A stretch of DNA of 64,000 bases from contig DCWA01000041.1 in assembly GCA_002327445.1 (NCBI GenBank), positions 56,973 through 120,972 on the forward strand. The letters run 5' to 3'. Below are positions 42,700 to 51,896 of the stretch, piece by piece (the stretch's first letter is position 1; each line of letters starts with the position of its first letter). The notes beneath the pieces are model-generated. The model was not told the origin of the DNA and did not search any database. It saw nothing but the letters and a program-made list of their open reading frames with translations. The DNA comes from Desulfobacteraceae bacterium UBA2174 (GTDB taxonomy: Bacteria; Desulfobacterota; Desulfobacteria; Desulfobacterales; UBA2174). The position numbers and the translations under genes were made by a program.

Positions 42700-44022
42700 A
42701 TGAGCCAGGAGACGGTGACGTTGACCTACCAGGGTCAAACCTTTGAACTGCCCCTCGTGACAGGCACGGAGGGAGAAAAAGCATTTGATATCAGCAAATT
42801 GAGGCAGACGACAGGACTCGTCACCCTCGATTCGGGATATGCCAACACCGGCAGTTGCACATCGAGCATCACCTTCATGGACGGCGAGCGGGGCATTCTG
42901 CGCTACCGCGGCATTCCGGTGGACCAGTTGGCCGAGCAATCCAGCTTCGTGGAAACCGCCTACCTGTTGATCCATGGCCACCTGCCGTCGCGGCGAGAAC
43001 TGACGCGATTTTCGGTGCTGCTCAACGACCACAGCCTCGTCCACGAAGACATGCGCAGTTTCTACTCCACCTTCCCGCGCCTGTCCCACCCCATGGGGAT
43101 CCTCTCGGCGATGGTCAACGCCCTGCGCAGCTTCTACCCGGAGCTCCAGACCATCGAGGAGGAGATCGACATGACCGTCACGCGCCTGGTGAGCAAGGTG
43201 CGCACCATGGCGGCCCTGTCCTACAAGATCAGCCGCGGCCACAAAGTGGTCTACCCGCGACCGGACTTGTCGTATTGCGCCAACTTCCTCAACATGATGT
43301 TCGACACCCCGGTGCGGCCCTACGTCATCGACCAGGCCATGGTCGATGCCCTCAACGTCTTCTGGATTCTGCACGCCGATCATGAACAGAATTGCTCCAC
43401 CTCCACCGTGCGCATGGTGGGCAGCGGCCGGGTCAACCTCTATGCGGCCGTGTCGGCGGGCATCGCCGCCCTGTGGGGACCGCTTCACGGCGGCGCCAAC
43501 CAGGCGGTGATCGAAATGCTCAAGAAGATCAACAAGGGCGATGAAAGCGTCGACCGGATCATCCAACGGGCCAAGGACAAGTCGGATCCCTTCCGCCTGA
43601 TGGGGTTCGGCCATCGGGTCTACAAGACCTTCGACCCGCGGGCACGCCTCATGAAAAAGGTCTGCGATCGTCTCCTGGACAAGCTGCGCCTGGACGATCC
43701 GCTGATGGACATCGCCCGGGAGCTGGAGGCGCGCGCCCTTTCCGACAGCTTCTTCGTCGACCACCACCTCTATCCCAACGTGGATTTTTACAGCGGCATC
43801 GTGCTGCGCGCCATGGGAATTCCCACCAACATGTTCACCGTCATGTTCGCCATTGGCCGGCTGCCGGGATGGATCGCCCAGTGGAAAGAGAGCATGGACG
43901 ACCCGAACTGGCGTCTGGCCAGACCTCGCCAGATCTACGTCGGCCCTCCCGAGACGACCTATGTGCCCATGAGCGAACGGGAAGACCGGGAGCCCCGGCC
44001 AATTCATCGCCCCGGAGAATGA
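42700..44022 (+). CDS. gltA: Citrate synthase, type II (Si-like)
   Basis: 440 residues from ATG 42700, with AAAGGAG upstream. Active-site histidines in HADHEQNCSTSTVRM and GPLHGGANQAVIEML, GFGHRVYKTFDPRARLMKKV, and the catalytic Asp region YPNVDFYSGIVL are complete. Length and the N-terminal extension match GltA of proteobacteria, not the Re-type enzyme of some anaerobes. It condenses acetyl-CoA and oxaloacetate, so an oxidative or partial TCA route is likely. Confidence 0.95.
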   Translation: MSQETVTLTYQGQTFELPLVTGTEGEKAFDISKLRQTTGLVTLDSGYANTGSCTSSITFMDGERGILRYRGIPVDQLAEQSSFVETAYLLIHGHLPSRRELTRFSVLLNDHSLVHEDMRSFYSTFPRLSHPMGILSAMVNALRSFYPELQTIEEEIDMTVTRLVSKVRTMAALSYKISRGHKVVYPRPDLSYCANFLNMMFDTPVRPYVIDQAMVDALNVFWILHADHEQNCSTSTVRMVGSGRVNLYAAVSAGIAALWGPLHGGANQAVIEMLKKINKGDESVDRIIQRAKDKSDPFRLMGFGHRVYKTFDPRARLMKKVCDRLLDKLRLDDPLMDIARELEARALSDSFFVDHHLYPNVDFYSGIVLRAMGIPTNMFTVMFAIGRLPGWIAQWKESMDDPNWRLARPRQIYVGPPETTYVPMSEREDREPRPIHRPGE

Positions 44023-44616
44023 AACCGACCCCTTGCATTCCAAAATAGGGGGGATGACCTATCGTTTTACCCCCGGGGATCTCCCTTTCACCCGTCTTGA
44101 CCGAAGGGGAAAAATCGGGTTTAGTAATAATTGAGGCTCCGGAACGGATTGCCCCGGACATGGGTCGGGGCAAGGGGAATCCCGTGAGATTCGGGAGCGG
44201 TCCCGCCGCTGTGATCGGGGACGACGGCTGCATTGGGCCACTGGTGTGATTTGCCGGGAAGGCGCAGCCGGACGGTTGATCCGGAAGTCAGAAGACCTGC
44301 CTCACCCCAACGGGCCATTTCTCTGCGCAGGACAGGGGGCTCGGGCAAACAGATCTCAAGGGCCATGAGAGCCGGAGCGACATCCGCCGATACCGGCGGC
44401 GGCCGCCGCCCCGGACCAGGAACGGTCTTCGGCAGGAGAAATCCGACCGCGGCCGCCGTCTCCCGGCCGCTCCAGATACCGTCCCTCTCTTGTTTGCCGT
44501 CCTCCCCCTTGCGCCGGAGGAATGGCCCGTCCGCTTTCTCCGTGCCGCCCGGCAACAGCCGAATGCCGGTAAAACCGCCCCGTCCCGCCAACCCCACCAA
44601 TCGCCGGAGGAGTGCC
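44023..44616. other. Region between gltA and the amphi-Trp gene, holding a cobalamin riboswitch
   Basis: 594 bp. 44132-44304 is a cobalamin riboswitch. 44305-44616 encodes nothing I recognise in any of six frames, though one frame is open from ATG 44365 (AAGG just upstream) straight into the amphi-Trp gene. The G/C-rich, proline- and arginine-rich translation does not look like a conserved protein. Confidence 0.6.
44132..44304 (+). ncRNA. Cobalamin (B12) riboswitch
   Basis: The ~173-nt aptamer is bounded by P1 TGAGGC (44132-44137) pairing with GCCTCA (44299-44304). The conserved core is present in order: GGGGAATCCCGTGAGATTCG, GGAGCGGTCCCGCCGCTGT, GGGCCACTGG, GCCGGGAAGGCG and the B12 box AGTCAGAAGACCTGCC (44286-44301). 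Such elements shut down B12 synthesis or uptake genes when adenosylcobalamin binds. No such gene follows; the next one, 310 nt on, is an amphi-Trp protein. Confidence 0.92.
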
Positions 44617-44844
44617 ATGCCCGCCAAGCTGGAACGAGATGTCGAGAGAGCCTATTCCAATGCCGCTTTTGCCGCCAAGCTGCGCCGCCTGGCGGACGCC
44701 GTCGAAAAGGGAAAACGGTTTCAGATCCAGATCGCCGGCGAACGCATCCGCGTTCCGGAGGGAGCCGTCTATAATATTGAACACGAGCGGGAGGGGAACA
44801 CGGAGGAAATCGAGTTCCAGATCAAGTGGGAAATCACGCCCTGA
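44617..44844 (+). CDS. Amphi-Trp domain protein
   Basis: 75 residues from ATG 44617, with GGAGGAG 6 nt upstream. The domain reads MPAKLERDVERAYSNAAFAA, LRRLADAVEKGKRFQIQIAG, ERIRVPEGA and ends EEIEFQIKWEI, with the Trp near the end that names the family. The domain occurs singly or beside other genes in sulfate reducers and halophiles; its function is not established. It is the only gene downstream of the cobalamin riboswitch on this strand. Confidence 0.82.
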   Translation: MPAKLERDVERAYSNAAFAAKLRRLADAVEKGKRFQIQIAGERIRVPEGAVYNIEHEREGNTEEIEFQIKWEITP

Positions 44845-44880
44845 GGGTCCATACCGGCCTTTCCAGCCGCTACGGGACCG

Positions 44881-45753
44881 TCAATCCGAGAGCGCCCGGA
44901 CCGCCGCCGCGATCCGGCAGTCCACCTCGGCCCGCGCTTCGGTGACGCGATCATCGCTTTCCAGCACGGATTCGAGCTCCTGGAAAACGATGGTGTAAAA
45001 ATCCCGCGGCCCGCTGCCCGCAGGCGCCCGCCCGCTGCCGTCATCCTGGAACAGGTCGTGGCACAGATGGCCCTTTTGCGGATGGCGAAAGGGCCACTCG
45101 CGCTTGATCGCCAGCAGCCCGGCCAGGGCTTCGGCATCCGCCGGTCGCCGGGTCAGCGCCTCGGGATCCAGCATCCGGCCCAGGCGACGTTCCACTTCGT
45201 CGAACAGCGCCGCCACGAGGTGCCGCTCGGTGACAACGAGGCCGTAGTCATACCAGTTGTCGAAGATCCACCGCAGGATCGTCTTGTAACGCCCCGGCAG
45301 GCGGTGGGTGGCCGGACAGAAATAGATGCGGCAGGCCATGCCGCCGTAGTAACTCAGGCCCCGAAAGTCCACCCCCTGGTTGCCGTCCGCCAACGGATGC
45401 AGCAGGCAGCCCACCCGGGTGCGTTCCTCGCCGACAAGGCCGAGGTATGGGCAGTGGTGAAAATCCGGGTAGGGCCGCGGATGGCCCTCCGCGGCGGCGG
45501 TCTGCTCGCCGAAGGACAGGATGGCGTCCATCTGGCGCGGCAGGCGGGAAAACCGATCCGTGCGCCGCGCCAACATCTCCTCCAGCGCCGGCCGGGACGC
45601 ATCGGCCACGTTGTAAAGGCCGCAGCACGCCCCGCAGGAAATCGTCTCACTCACCTGGCACAGGTAGACCCCGCCCGGCACCGAAATACCGTTCTGGCAG
45701 CCACCCGGGCGGGGCGGCCACCCTTGATCTTTCGTCGAACACCTGGCATCCAC
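44881..45753 (-). CDS. Hypothetical protein with YkgJ-like cysteine cluster
   Basis: Up to 290 residues. Cysteines appear as ISCGACCGLYN near residue 38, DFHHCPYLG, RVGCLLHP and MACRIYFCPA, a layout like zinc/iron-chelating YkgJ proteins. The middle segment GLSYYGGMACRIYFCPATHR looks conserved. The first ~33 residues of the open frame are low quality, so the true start may be GTG 45654 (VSETISCGACCG). No catalytic assignment is possible. The gene is convergent with amphi-Trp and upstream of nothing obvious. Confidence 0.65.
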   Translation of the reverse strand: MDARCSTKDQGWPPRPGGCQNGISVPGGVYLCQVSETISCGACCGLYNVADASRPALEEMLARRTDRFSRLPRQMDAILSFGEQTAAAEGHPRPYPDFHHCPYLGLVGEERTRVGCLLHPLADGNQGVDFRGLSYYGGMACRIYFCPATHRLPGRYKTILRWIFDNWYDYGLVVTERHLVAALFDEVERRLGRMLDPEALTRRPADAEALAGLLAIKREWPFRHPQKGHLCHDLFQDDGSGRAPAGSGPRDFYTIVFQELESVLESDDRVTEARAEVDCRIAAAVRALSD

Positions 45754-45822
45754 GGCAGAGATTCCTCAACGCGTGCGATTTGGCAGCAAAACGCGCCAGT
45801 CACGCACGAGTCTCGACATCGG

Positions 45823-46581
45823 TCAGGCCGCCACCCGGCAGTTCTGGCCGAGAACCTCGAAATCCCAGATCAAGGGCACATGGTCCGAATACGGGATCTG
45901 CGGGGCCTGAAAATCGAGGGAGTGCAACGCGGGGCTGTGCAGGATGAAATCCAGTTGGCGGTGGGGGGCGCGGCTGGGGTGCGAGGGGAGCCCCCGGGGA
46001 TTGGCGCTGACGAGGCCGAGACCCGCCATGAAGCCGTCCAGCTCGCCGGCGCCGCGAAACACGTTGAAATCTCCGGCCACCACCACCGGCCCCCGGGCCC
46101 GGGCGACAATGGCGGCCAGGTCGAGCAACTGGTGCTGCCGCGGCCGGTACTTGAGGGCCAGGTGGACGAGAAAAAGGGTCAGCTCCGGCAACTGCACCTC
46201 GATCACCAGGCGCTTCATCCCGTGGTTGAGATAGTGGAAGGTGCGGCCGAGGATGGTGCGGTTGGTCATCACGGCATTGGCCTGCTGGTTGAGAAGGGGG
46301 AGTTTGCCGGCCAGGGAGTCCAGGCCGTACTTGCTGCGGCAGACCTGCTGGTGGCAGAGCGGCCCGGCGATGGTCGCCACCTGGTTGTCTCCGTTGCAGC
46401 GGAACGAGCCGGTGTCCACCTCCACCAGGCCGACGATGTCCGGGCGCTGGTCGCGGATGAAATCGGCGATGCGATCCAGTTGAGGCCCGGTTTTTTTCAG
46501 ATAGCCGCTGAAGGGGAAAGGGAAGTGGACCCGCCGGCCGGTACCGGCACCGTAGCGGATGTTGTACAGGAGAAAGCGCAT
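45823..46581 (-). CDS. Endonuclease/exonuclease/phosphatase (EEP) family protein
   Basis: 252 residues from ATG 46581; the open frame begins earlier but MRFLLYNIRYGAGTGRR is the conserved start. Metal and catalytic motifs are complete: YNIRYG, VGLVEVDTGS, a central NGDNQ and MTNRTIL, VVAGDFNVFRG, HRQLDFILHS and SDHVPLIWDF with the final His. The family includes exonuclease III-like nucleases, phosphodiesterases and sphingomyelinases. No secretion signal. Substrate unknown. Confidence 0.9.
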   Translation of the reverse strand: MRFLLYNIRYGAGTGRRVHFPFPFSGYLKKTGPQLDRIADFIRDQRPDIVGLVEVDTGSFRCNGDNQVATIAGPLCHQQVCRSKYGLDSLAGKLPLLNQQANAVMTNRTILGRTFHYLNHGMKRLVIEVQLPELTLFLVHLALKYRPRQHQLLDLAAIVARARGPVVVAGDFNVFRGAGELDGFMAGLGLVSANPRGLPSHPSRAPHRQLDFILHSPALHSLDFQAPQIPYSDHVPLIWDFEVLGQNCRVAA

Positions 46582-46751
46582 GGACGTCGTCCCGGTTGGA
46601 TTCCAAAAGGAACCGGCGCCCTTTGCCAGGGCCACCGGTGAATGGGCTTCATTATAATGCCCGCCGCCCGGACGTCAACTTCAAATCCCGCCCGCGGCCG
46701 TCTTTGCGCGCCGGGGCCCGCCACGGTCCGGGCGCCGGTGGGAGGCCGGCC

Positions 46752-48131
46752 TTACAGAACAAGGTCCCTGATAAAATCAGATAGTTGATTGAGATTCTGG
46801 CAGGGCCGCACCTCGTTGCAAAGCGGCATGTAGGTCCGCATCTCGCTGTCGCCGGTATACCAGAATGCCTCGCTCTCGGGGTTGAGCCAGATCAAGCGCC
46901 GGCAGCGGTCGCGGATCTCCGCGACGATTCCCTCCTCCGGATTGCCATAGTTGCTTCGGCCGTCGCCGATGACGATCACGGTGGTCTTCCGGTTGACCGC
47001 ATCCATGCAGGCGCTCCGGAACTGGCGCAGCGTCAGCCCGTAATCCGTGGCCGCGCCGTACTCCAGATCGGTTTCCGTCAACACCTTGGCGATGGCCCGG
47101 TCGATGTCGTGATGATCGAAGAGACCGGTCACTTCGACCAATCCGGCCACGAAGACGAAGCTGCGCACCCGGTCGAAACAGTCCTGGAAGGCATAGATCA
47201 TGTTGAGCATGAACCGGGCCGCCGACCAGACCGAACCGGACAGGTCGCACAAAACCATGAGCCGCGCCTTGCGCGGGGGCCGGCGGCGATGGCGCAGTTC
47301 CAGGGGGACGCCCTGGTAGCGGGCCGCGCGCCGGAGGGTCTTCTTGACGTCCAGCAGCCCGCGGGAACGGGCGGCGTGGCGCAGCCCGACGGCATCCTTG
47401 AGTTTTCGCACCAACCGGGCGACCACCTGGCGCATCTGGTCCACCTCGGCCGGGCTCAAACCGGAAAAGGTCCGTTCTCCCAACCGGTCCGGATTCTCCG
47501 GCGGCTTCCTCCGGATGCCCTGCGCGCTGACGGCGTGCCGTTCCGGTTCGGTGAGCAGGCGCCGGGCGCTGTCCAGCCGTTGGCGTATATGACGGTCGAT
47601 CTGCCGGCGGGCCTCCCAATGGATCTGGCGCCGGTGGGCGGCGAGGTAATCCGCCAGAATCGTGCGCGCCTGGTCAAGGGCGGTGAGTACCGGCAGCCGG
47701 CGTACCAGGGAGCCGAGGTTGGCGCCCGGGCCGCGGCGCCCGCTGTCGCCTTCGCCGTCGATCTGCCGCAACAGGTGGAGATAAGCCGTGGGGTCCCCGC
47801 CGAGAAAATCGGCGATGGCCCCGGCGATCGGGTCGCGCGGCGCCATGGCGCGGACCTGTGCGTCGATTTCTTCCGTTTGGGCTGCGATGGAAACCGACGG
47901 ATCCTCGATTTCCCGTTGCAGCTCGTGAAAGTAGAGATGGTAGATGCGGTCGAAACGCTCCTGCTCCAGCCGGCTCTTGGCCATGTTGGCCCGCAGCAGG
48001 GAAAAGAACTGGCTTTCGTCCAGCGGATCGATCCGACCGGCCTGGCCGAGGCAGTCGAGCACCTCGCCGGTGGACACCCGCAGCCCGGCGGCCCGGGCGC
48101 AGGCGACGAAATCGAGAATCAGGGGTACCAT
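46752..48131 (-). CDS. CoxE-like VWA-domain protein paired with MoxR ATPase
   Basis: 459 residues from ATG 48131. The N-terminal ~230 residues are helical (MVPLILDFVACARAAGLRVS onward). The VWA domain spans about residues 270-440, with MIDAS residues in VLCDLSGSVW and TDYGLTLRQF and a final VIVIGDGRSNYGNP. CoxE-like proteins act with MoxR AAA ATPases as chaperones that insert cofactors or remodel partner complexes. It follows the MoxR gene by 28 bp. The partner enzyme is not in the window. Confidence 0.9.
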   Translation of the reverse strand: MVPLILDFVACARAAGLRVSTGEVLDCLGQAGRIDPLDESQFFSLLRANMAKSRLEQERFDRIYHLYFHELQREIEDPSVSIAAQTEEIDAQVRAMAPRDPIAGAIADFLGGDPTAYLHLLRQIDGEGDSGRRGPGANLGSLVRRLPVLTALDQARTILADYLAAHRRQIHWEARRQIDRHIRQRLDSARRLLTEPERHAVSAQGIRRKPPENPDRLGERTFSGLSPAEVDQMRQVVARLVRKLKDAVGLRHAARSRGLLDVKKTLRRAARYQGVPLELRHRRRPPRKARLMVLCDLSGSVWSAARFMLNMIYAFQDCFDRVRSFVFVAGLVEVTGLFDHHDIDRAIAKVLTETDLEYGAATDYGLTLRQFRSACMDAVNRKTTVIVIGDGRSNYGNPEEGIVAEIRDRCRRLIWLNPESEAFWYTGDSEMRTYMPLCNEVRPCQNLNQLSDFIRDLVL

Positions 48132-48159
48132 CGGCCGCGGTGGGGCATAGGGATGTCCA

Positions 48160-49077
48160 TTACGAGGATGCGGCCACCTTGGCGCTCTGTTGCGCCACTT
48201 GGCGGGCATCCTCGCGGTGCTTGCAGATCACCCCGAGAGTGGCCTCGACCACCTCGGGCGACAGGGTGTCGAGCTGGAGGGCGATCAGGGCCCGGGCCCA
48301 GTCCAACGTCTCGGAAATGCTCGGCTTTTTCTTCAATTCGAGGCCGCGGATCCGCTCCATGGCCGCCACCATGTGCCGGGCCAGGGCTTCGGCCAGGCCC
48401 GGCACCTTGCTGCGCACAATGGCCAGTTCCTGCTCGGGGGGCGGATAGTCGATGTAGAGATGCAAGCAGCGGCGCTTGAGGGCGTCGCTCATGTCGCGGA
48501 AGCTGTTGGAGGTGAGCACCACCAGGGGGATGCTGGCGGCCCGGCGGGTCCCCAGCTCGGGGATGGTGACCTGGAAATCGCTGAGCAGCTCCAGGAGAAA
48601 CGCCTCGAACTCCGGGTCGCTCTTGTCCACCTCGTCGATGAGCAGCACCACGGGGTCGGGCGCCGTGATGGCCTTGAGCAGCGGCCGCGCCAGCATGAAG
48701 CGTTCGGAGAAGAAGGCGCTTTCCTCGACCGCGATGCGCTCGACGGCTTCGGACAGGGAGGCGGCGGCTCCGATCAGCTCGCGGACCTTCTCCTTGACGA
48801 TCTGGGTGTAGAGCAGCTGCTTGGCGTACTCCCATTCGTAGAGGGCCTTGGCCTCGTCGAGCCCCTCGTAGCACTGCAGCCGGATCATGGGGCGCCCGAG
48901 GCTTTGGGCAACCGCCTTGGCCAGTTCGGTCTTGCCCACCCCGGCCGGTCCCTCCACCAGCAGCGGCTTGTCCGTGGCCGCCGCCAGAAACACCACCGTG
49001 GCAACCTGCGGGGTGCAGATGTAGCCGACGGCTTCCAGGGCGCGGCGCGTATCTTCGACGCTGTCGAATCCATTCAA
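48160..49077 (-). CDS. MoxR-family AAA+ ATPase
   Basis: 305 residues from TTG 49077, which has GAGGAG 7 nt upstream; the open frame extends further but the conserved part begins here. Walker A EGPAGVGKTELAKAV, Walker B VVLLIDEVDKSDPEFEAFLL, sensor 1 LVVLTSNSFRDMSDALKRRC and a C-terminal lid are present. It works with the CoxE-like VWA protein encoded just downstream. The 111-residue gene upstream probably belongs to the same transcription unit. Confidence 0.9.
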   Translation of the reverse strand: MNGFDSVEDTRRALEAVGYICTPQVATVVFLAAATDKPLLVEGPAGVGKTELAKAVAQSLGRPMIRLQCYEGLDEAKALYEWEYAKQLLYTQIVKEKVRELIGAAASLSEAVERIAVEESAFFSERFMLARPLLKAITAPDPVVLLIDEVDKSDPEFEAFLLELLSDFQVTIPELGTRRAASIPLVVLTSNSFRDMSDALKRRCLHLYIDYPPPEQELAIVRSKVPGLAEALARHMVAAMERIRGLELKKKPSISETLDWARALIALQLDTLSPEVVEATLGVICKHREDARQVAQQSAKVAASS

Positions 49078-49190
49078 AGCAGGCTCCTCGATGCCTGCCA
49101 GCGATGCCCCCTTAGCACTGCGCCCGCCAAGGAAGAAACTCCTTGACGGGCGCAACGGGAAAGCGTCCCTGGCAGTTGACGACGGAAAAG

Positions 49191-49526
49191 TTAACGGGCG
49201 CCGGTGCTGCCCCGGCCGAACACATCGCGGCCGGCCAGCGGGTTGTAGAGCTTGGTGATGGCGAACTTCATCACATCGAGGCTCTTCATGTCGCAGATGA
49301 TCTTCCACAAGATCGCTTCGCCCTTCTCGGGAAGCACGCAGGCGTTGGCGGCGTCGAATTCCAGCCCCTCGAACCCCTTGACCAGCTTCTTCTGATCCTT
49401 GGCCGTCATGGCCACCTGGATCGCCTTCTTGCCGTCGATGGACTTGACCTGGTCGGCCAGCCCCGCCGCCTCGAGTTCCTTGATCTTGTCGTCGTTCAGA
49501 AAAATGTTGATGTAAGCGTCGGCCAT
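49191..49526 (-). CDS. Conserved small protein upstream of the MoxR/VWA pair
   Basis: 111 residues from ATG 49526, preceded by GGAGG. Sequence features: MADAYINIFLNDDKIKELEA, a central GKKAIQVAMTAKDQKKLVKG and WKIICDMKSLDVMKFAITKL. No signal or membrane segment. I recognise no domain. It starts the minus-strand group with MoxR and VWA genes after a 113-bp gap, so it might be their substrate or adaptor. Confidence 0.6.
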   Translation of the reverse strand: MADAYINIFLNDDKIKELEAAGLADQVKSIDGKKAIQVAMTAKDQKKLVKGFEGLEFDAANACVLPEKGEAILWKIICDMKSLDVMKFAITKLYNPLAGRDVFGRGSTGAR

Positions 49527-49985
49527 TTGATCACCTCCACATAGATTGAATTCACATCCCAAAACCCATGACGATCACCGATCCGCATCCCCCGTCCGTA
49601 CAGTCCTCCCGGCGAGCCGATGCAGCATACCTGCCCGTTTGAAGATTCGAATCGAGAGCTGATCGAAGATGAATCCGGTGTTGCGGGGCGCCAACGGCCC
49701 GCGTGCATGATGGCGGCCAAGGCGTCGGCCGCCCCTTTTCGGGGCTTTCCGGCAACCTCGAACCACGCTGGTCCCTGTAACATCATCCCCGCGGACTGTC
49801 AATGGCCGCCCCGGATCGCCCCAGAATCCCGTCAAGTGTAAATGATTTGTAAAACCGATGTGTTGCACTTGATTTAACCGAAGCCGACGTCTAGCATCGA
49901 CCTGTCATGGGCGTGCCGGGGAAGACCGGCTCGCTCCTCTCCGAATTTCAACATCTTCTTTCTTCCGATCATCCAGGAGCCGATC
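49527..49985. other. Intergenic region before the radical SAM gene
   Basis: 459 bp. A GC-rich hairpin-like run lies at about 49730-49755 (GGCCGCCCCTTTTCGGGGC). A candidate plus-strand promoter is TTGATT (49869-49874), 17 bp, TAGCAT (49892-49897), giving an ~80-nt leader for the radical SAM gene. No RNA family or short gene was recognised in the rest. Confidence 0.4.
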
Positions 49986-51725
49986 ATGAAATCCGAACTA
50001 CCGGTCCATCCCAAGGGAATCAAGGCCAGGGTCCTGCTGACGAGCGTCTTCGGGCCCTTCGCCCGGGACGACGCCTCCGGCAGCCGCGCCATCAACCCCA
50101 TGGAACTTTACCAGAACCAGGTCACCCGGGTTCAGGGAGCATTTTCCCTGCGCATGTTTCACCGTTCCTTCAATCTGCTCATGCTCCAGGCCAACATCGA
50201 GGCGCCCTGCACCGTGCTGGATTTTCCCGACCTGGAGCGCTTCACCCGGGAACTGGAAACCGAGCCCTACGACATCATCGGCATCACGGCGATTCTCCCC
50301 AACCTGGTCAAGGTCCAGACCATGTGCGCCCTGATCCGGCGGCTTCAGCCCCGGGCGACCATCCTGGTGGGCGGGCACATCGCCGCCAAGCCGGACCTGG
50401 CCGATCTGGTGGATGCGGACCACATCGTGCGCGGCGAGGGGATCGCCTGGTTGAGAAGGTTCCTCGGCCAGGCCGCCGACGCACCGGTGCGCCATCCGGC
50501 TGTCTATTCGGCCTTTGGTACCCGGATCCTGGGCATTCCGCTGCGCGACAAACCGGGGGATACCGCCGCCATCCTGATTCCCTCGGTGGGCTGTCCGGTG
50601 GGCTGCAACTTCTGCTCCACCTCGGCCCTGTTCGGCGGCAAGGGCCATTTCGTCAATTTTTTCGAAACCGGAGACGACCTTTTTCAGGTCATGAAAAACC
50701 TGGAAGCCACGCTCAAGGTGCAGTCCTTCTTCGTGCTGGACGAGAATTTTCTGCTTCACCGCAAGCGGGCCCTGCGGCTGCTGGAGCTGATGCGGGCCAA
50801 CGACAAGAGCTGGGCGCTCAGCGTCTTCTCCTCGGCCCGGGTGCTGTGTTCCTACGACATCCAGGACTTGGTGGATCTGGGCATCGGATGGGTCTGGATG
50901 GGGATCGAAGGGGATCACAGCGGCTACCGCAAGCTGGAACACGTGGATACCCGCGCCCTGGTCAAGACCCTCCAGTCCCACGGCATCCGGGTGTTGGGAT
51001 CGAGCATCATCGGTCTGGACCACCACTGCCCGGAAAACATCTCGGCGGTGATCGACGCGGCGGTGGCCCATGCCACCGATTTTCACCAGTTCATGCTCTA
51101 CACCGCCATTCCGGGAACCGCGCTGCATGCCCAGCGCCAGCAGGACGGGACGCTGCTGCCGGAAACGGAGATCGCCCCCGCCGACGCCCACGGCCAGTAC
51201 CGCTTCAACTACCGCCATCCCCACATCCGCGACGGTGCCGAGGAGGGCTATCTCGTGGAAGCCTTCAACCGGGATTTTGCCGTCAACGGACCGAGCCTCG
51301 CCCGGCTGATCCGCACCCTGCTCTCCGGGTGGCAGCGATACCGCAACTGGCCCGATCCGCGGGTGCGCCGGCGCTATGCCCGTGAGGCGGCTCCCCTGCG
51401 CACCACCTATGCCGGCGCCGTGTGGGCCATGCGGCGCCACTACCGCCACGACCCGGAGATGTTCGCCCGCATGGACCGGCTGCTCGGGGACATCACGGAG
51501 ACCTTCGGCACCCCCACCCGCCTTGCCGCCCCGGTGATCGGCCGCTGGATCCACGGCCGCTTGAAGAAGGAAGAGGCGCGTCTGGCCGCCGGCTGGCGCT
51601 ATGAGCCGGGCTGTTTCTATGAGAAAAACGCCGCGGCCCAGGCGCTGAAAAAGGCCCCGGGCGCCCAACCCCGCCCGGCGGCGGCCGTCGAAGGGTTTCC
51701 CGTGGCGCTTCCTTTGGCCAAATAA
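49986..51725 (+). CDS. B12-binding-domain radical SAM protein
   Basis: 579 residues. A cobalamin-binding-like Rossmann segment covers about residues 70-165 (IIGITAILPNLVKVQTMCAL, TILVGGHIAA), but the DxHxxG cobalamin-ligating motif is not seen, so B12 may bind base-off or not at all. The radical SAM cluster is CPVGCNFC at 203-210 (C203, C207, C210). Next come FFVLDENFLLHRKRALRLLE and WMGIEGDHSGYRK in the barrel. The C-terminal ~130 residues are a helical extension with many Arg. Reaction unknown; B12-radical SAM enzymes often methylate or rearrange lipids or cofactors. Single gene. Confidence 0.88.
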   Translation: MKSELPVHPKGIKARVLLTSVFGPFARDDASGSRAINPMELYQNQVTRVQGAFSLRMFHRSFNLLMLQANIEAPCTVLDFPDLERFTRELETEPYDIIGITAILPNLVKVQTMCALIRRLQPRATILVGGHIAAKPDLADLVDADHIVRGEGIAWLRRFLGQAADAPVRHPAVYSAFGTRILGIPLRDKPGDTAAILIPSVGCPVGCNFCSTSALFGGKGHFVNFFETGDDLFQVMKNLEATLKVQSFFVLDENFLLHRKRALRLLELMRANDKSWALSVFSSARVLCSYDIQDLVDLGIGWVWMGIEGDHSGYRKLEHVDTRALVKTLQSHGIRVLGSSIIGLDHHCPENISAVIDAAVAHATDFHQFMLYTAIPGTALHAQRQQDGTLLPETEIAPADAHGQYRFNYRHPHIRDGAEEGYLVEAFNRDFAVNGPSLARLIRTLLSGWQRYRNWPDPRVRRRYAREAAPLRTTYAGAVWAMRRHYRHDPEMFARMDRLLGDITETFGTPTRLAAPVIGRWIHGRLKKEEARLAAGWRYEPGCFYEKNAAAQALKKAPGAQPRPAAAVEGFPVALPLAK

Positions 51726-51896
51726 TCGCATCGCGGCGATCCGGCGCAGCGCGTCCGAGCCGAAATCCGGACGCGCTGCGGAACGCGTCAAGTGTCTGGA
51801 CTTAATGGGCAAACGATGGTAGAGAACCATCTGCGCCCGGGCATCCCGGGTGGCGCCTCCGGACGCTCCGGCAATCTACAGCGGCTTCGCCCCGAC

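Noticed and set aside
44305..44616. A B12 transport or synthesis gene just after the riboswitch
   Set aside because: All six frames were read; none shows BtuB, Cbi/Cob, CbtA/B or similar sequence.
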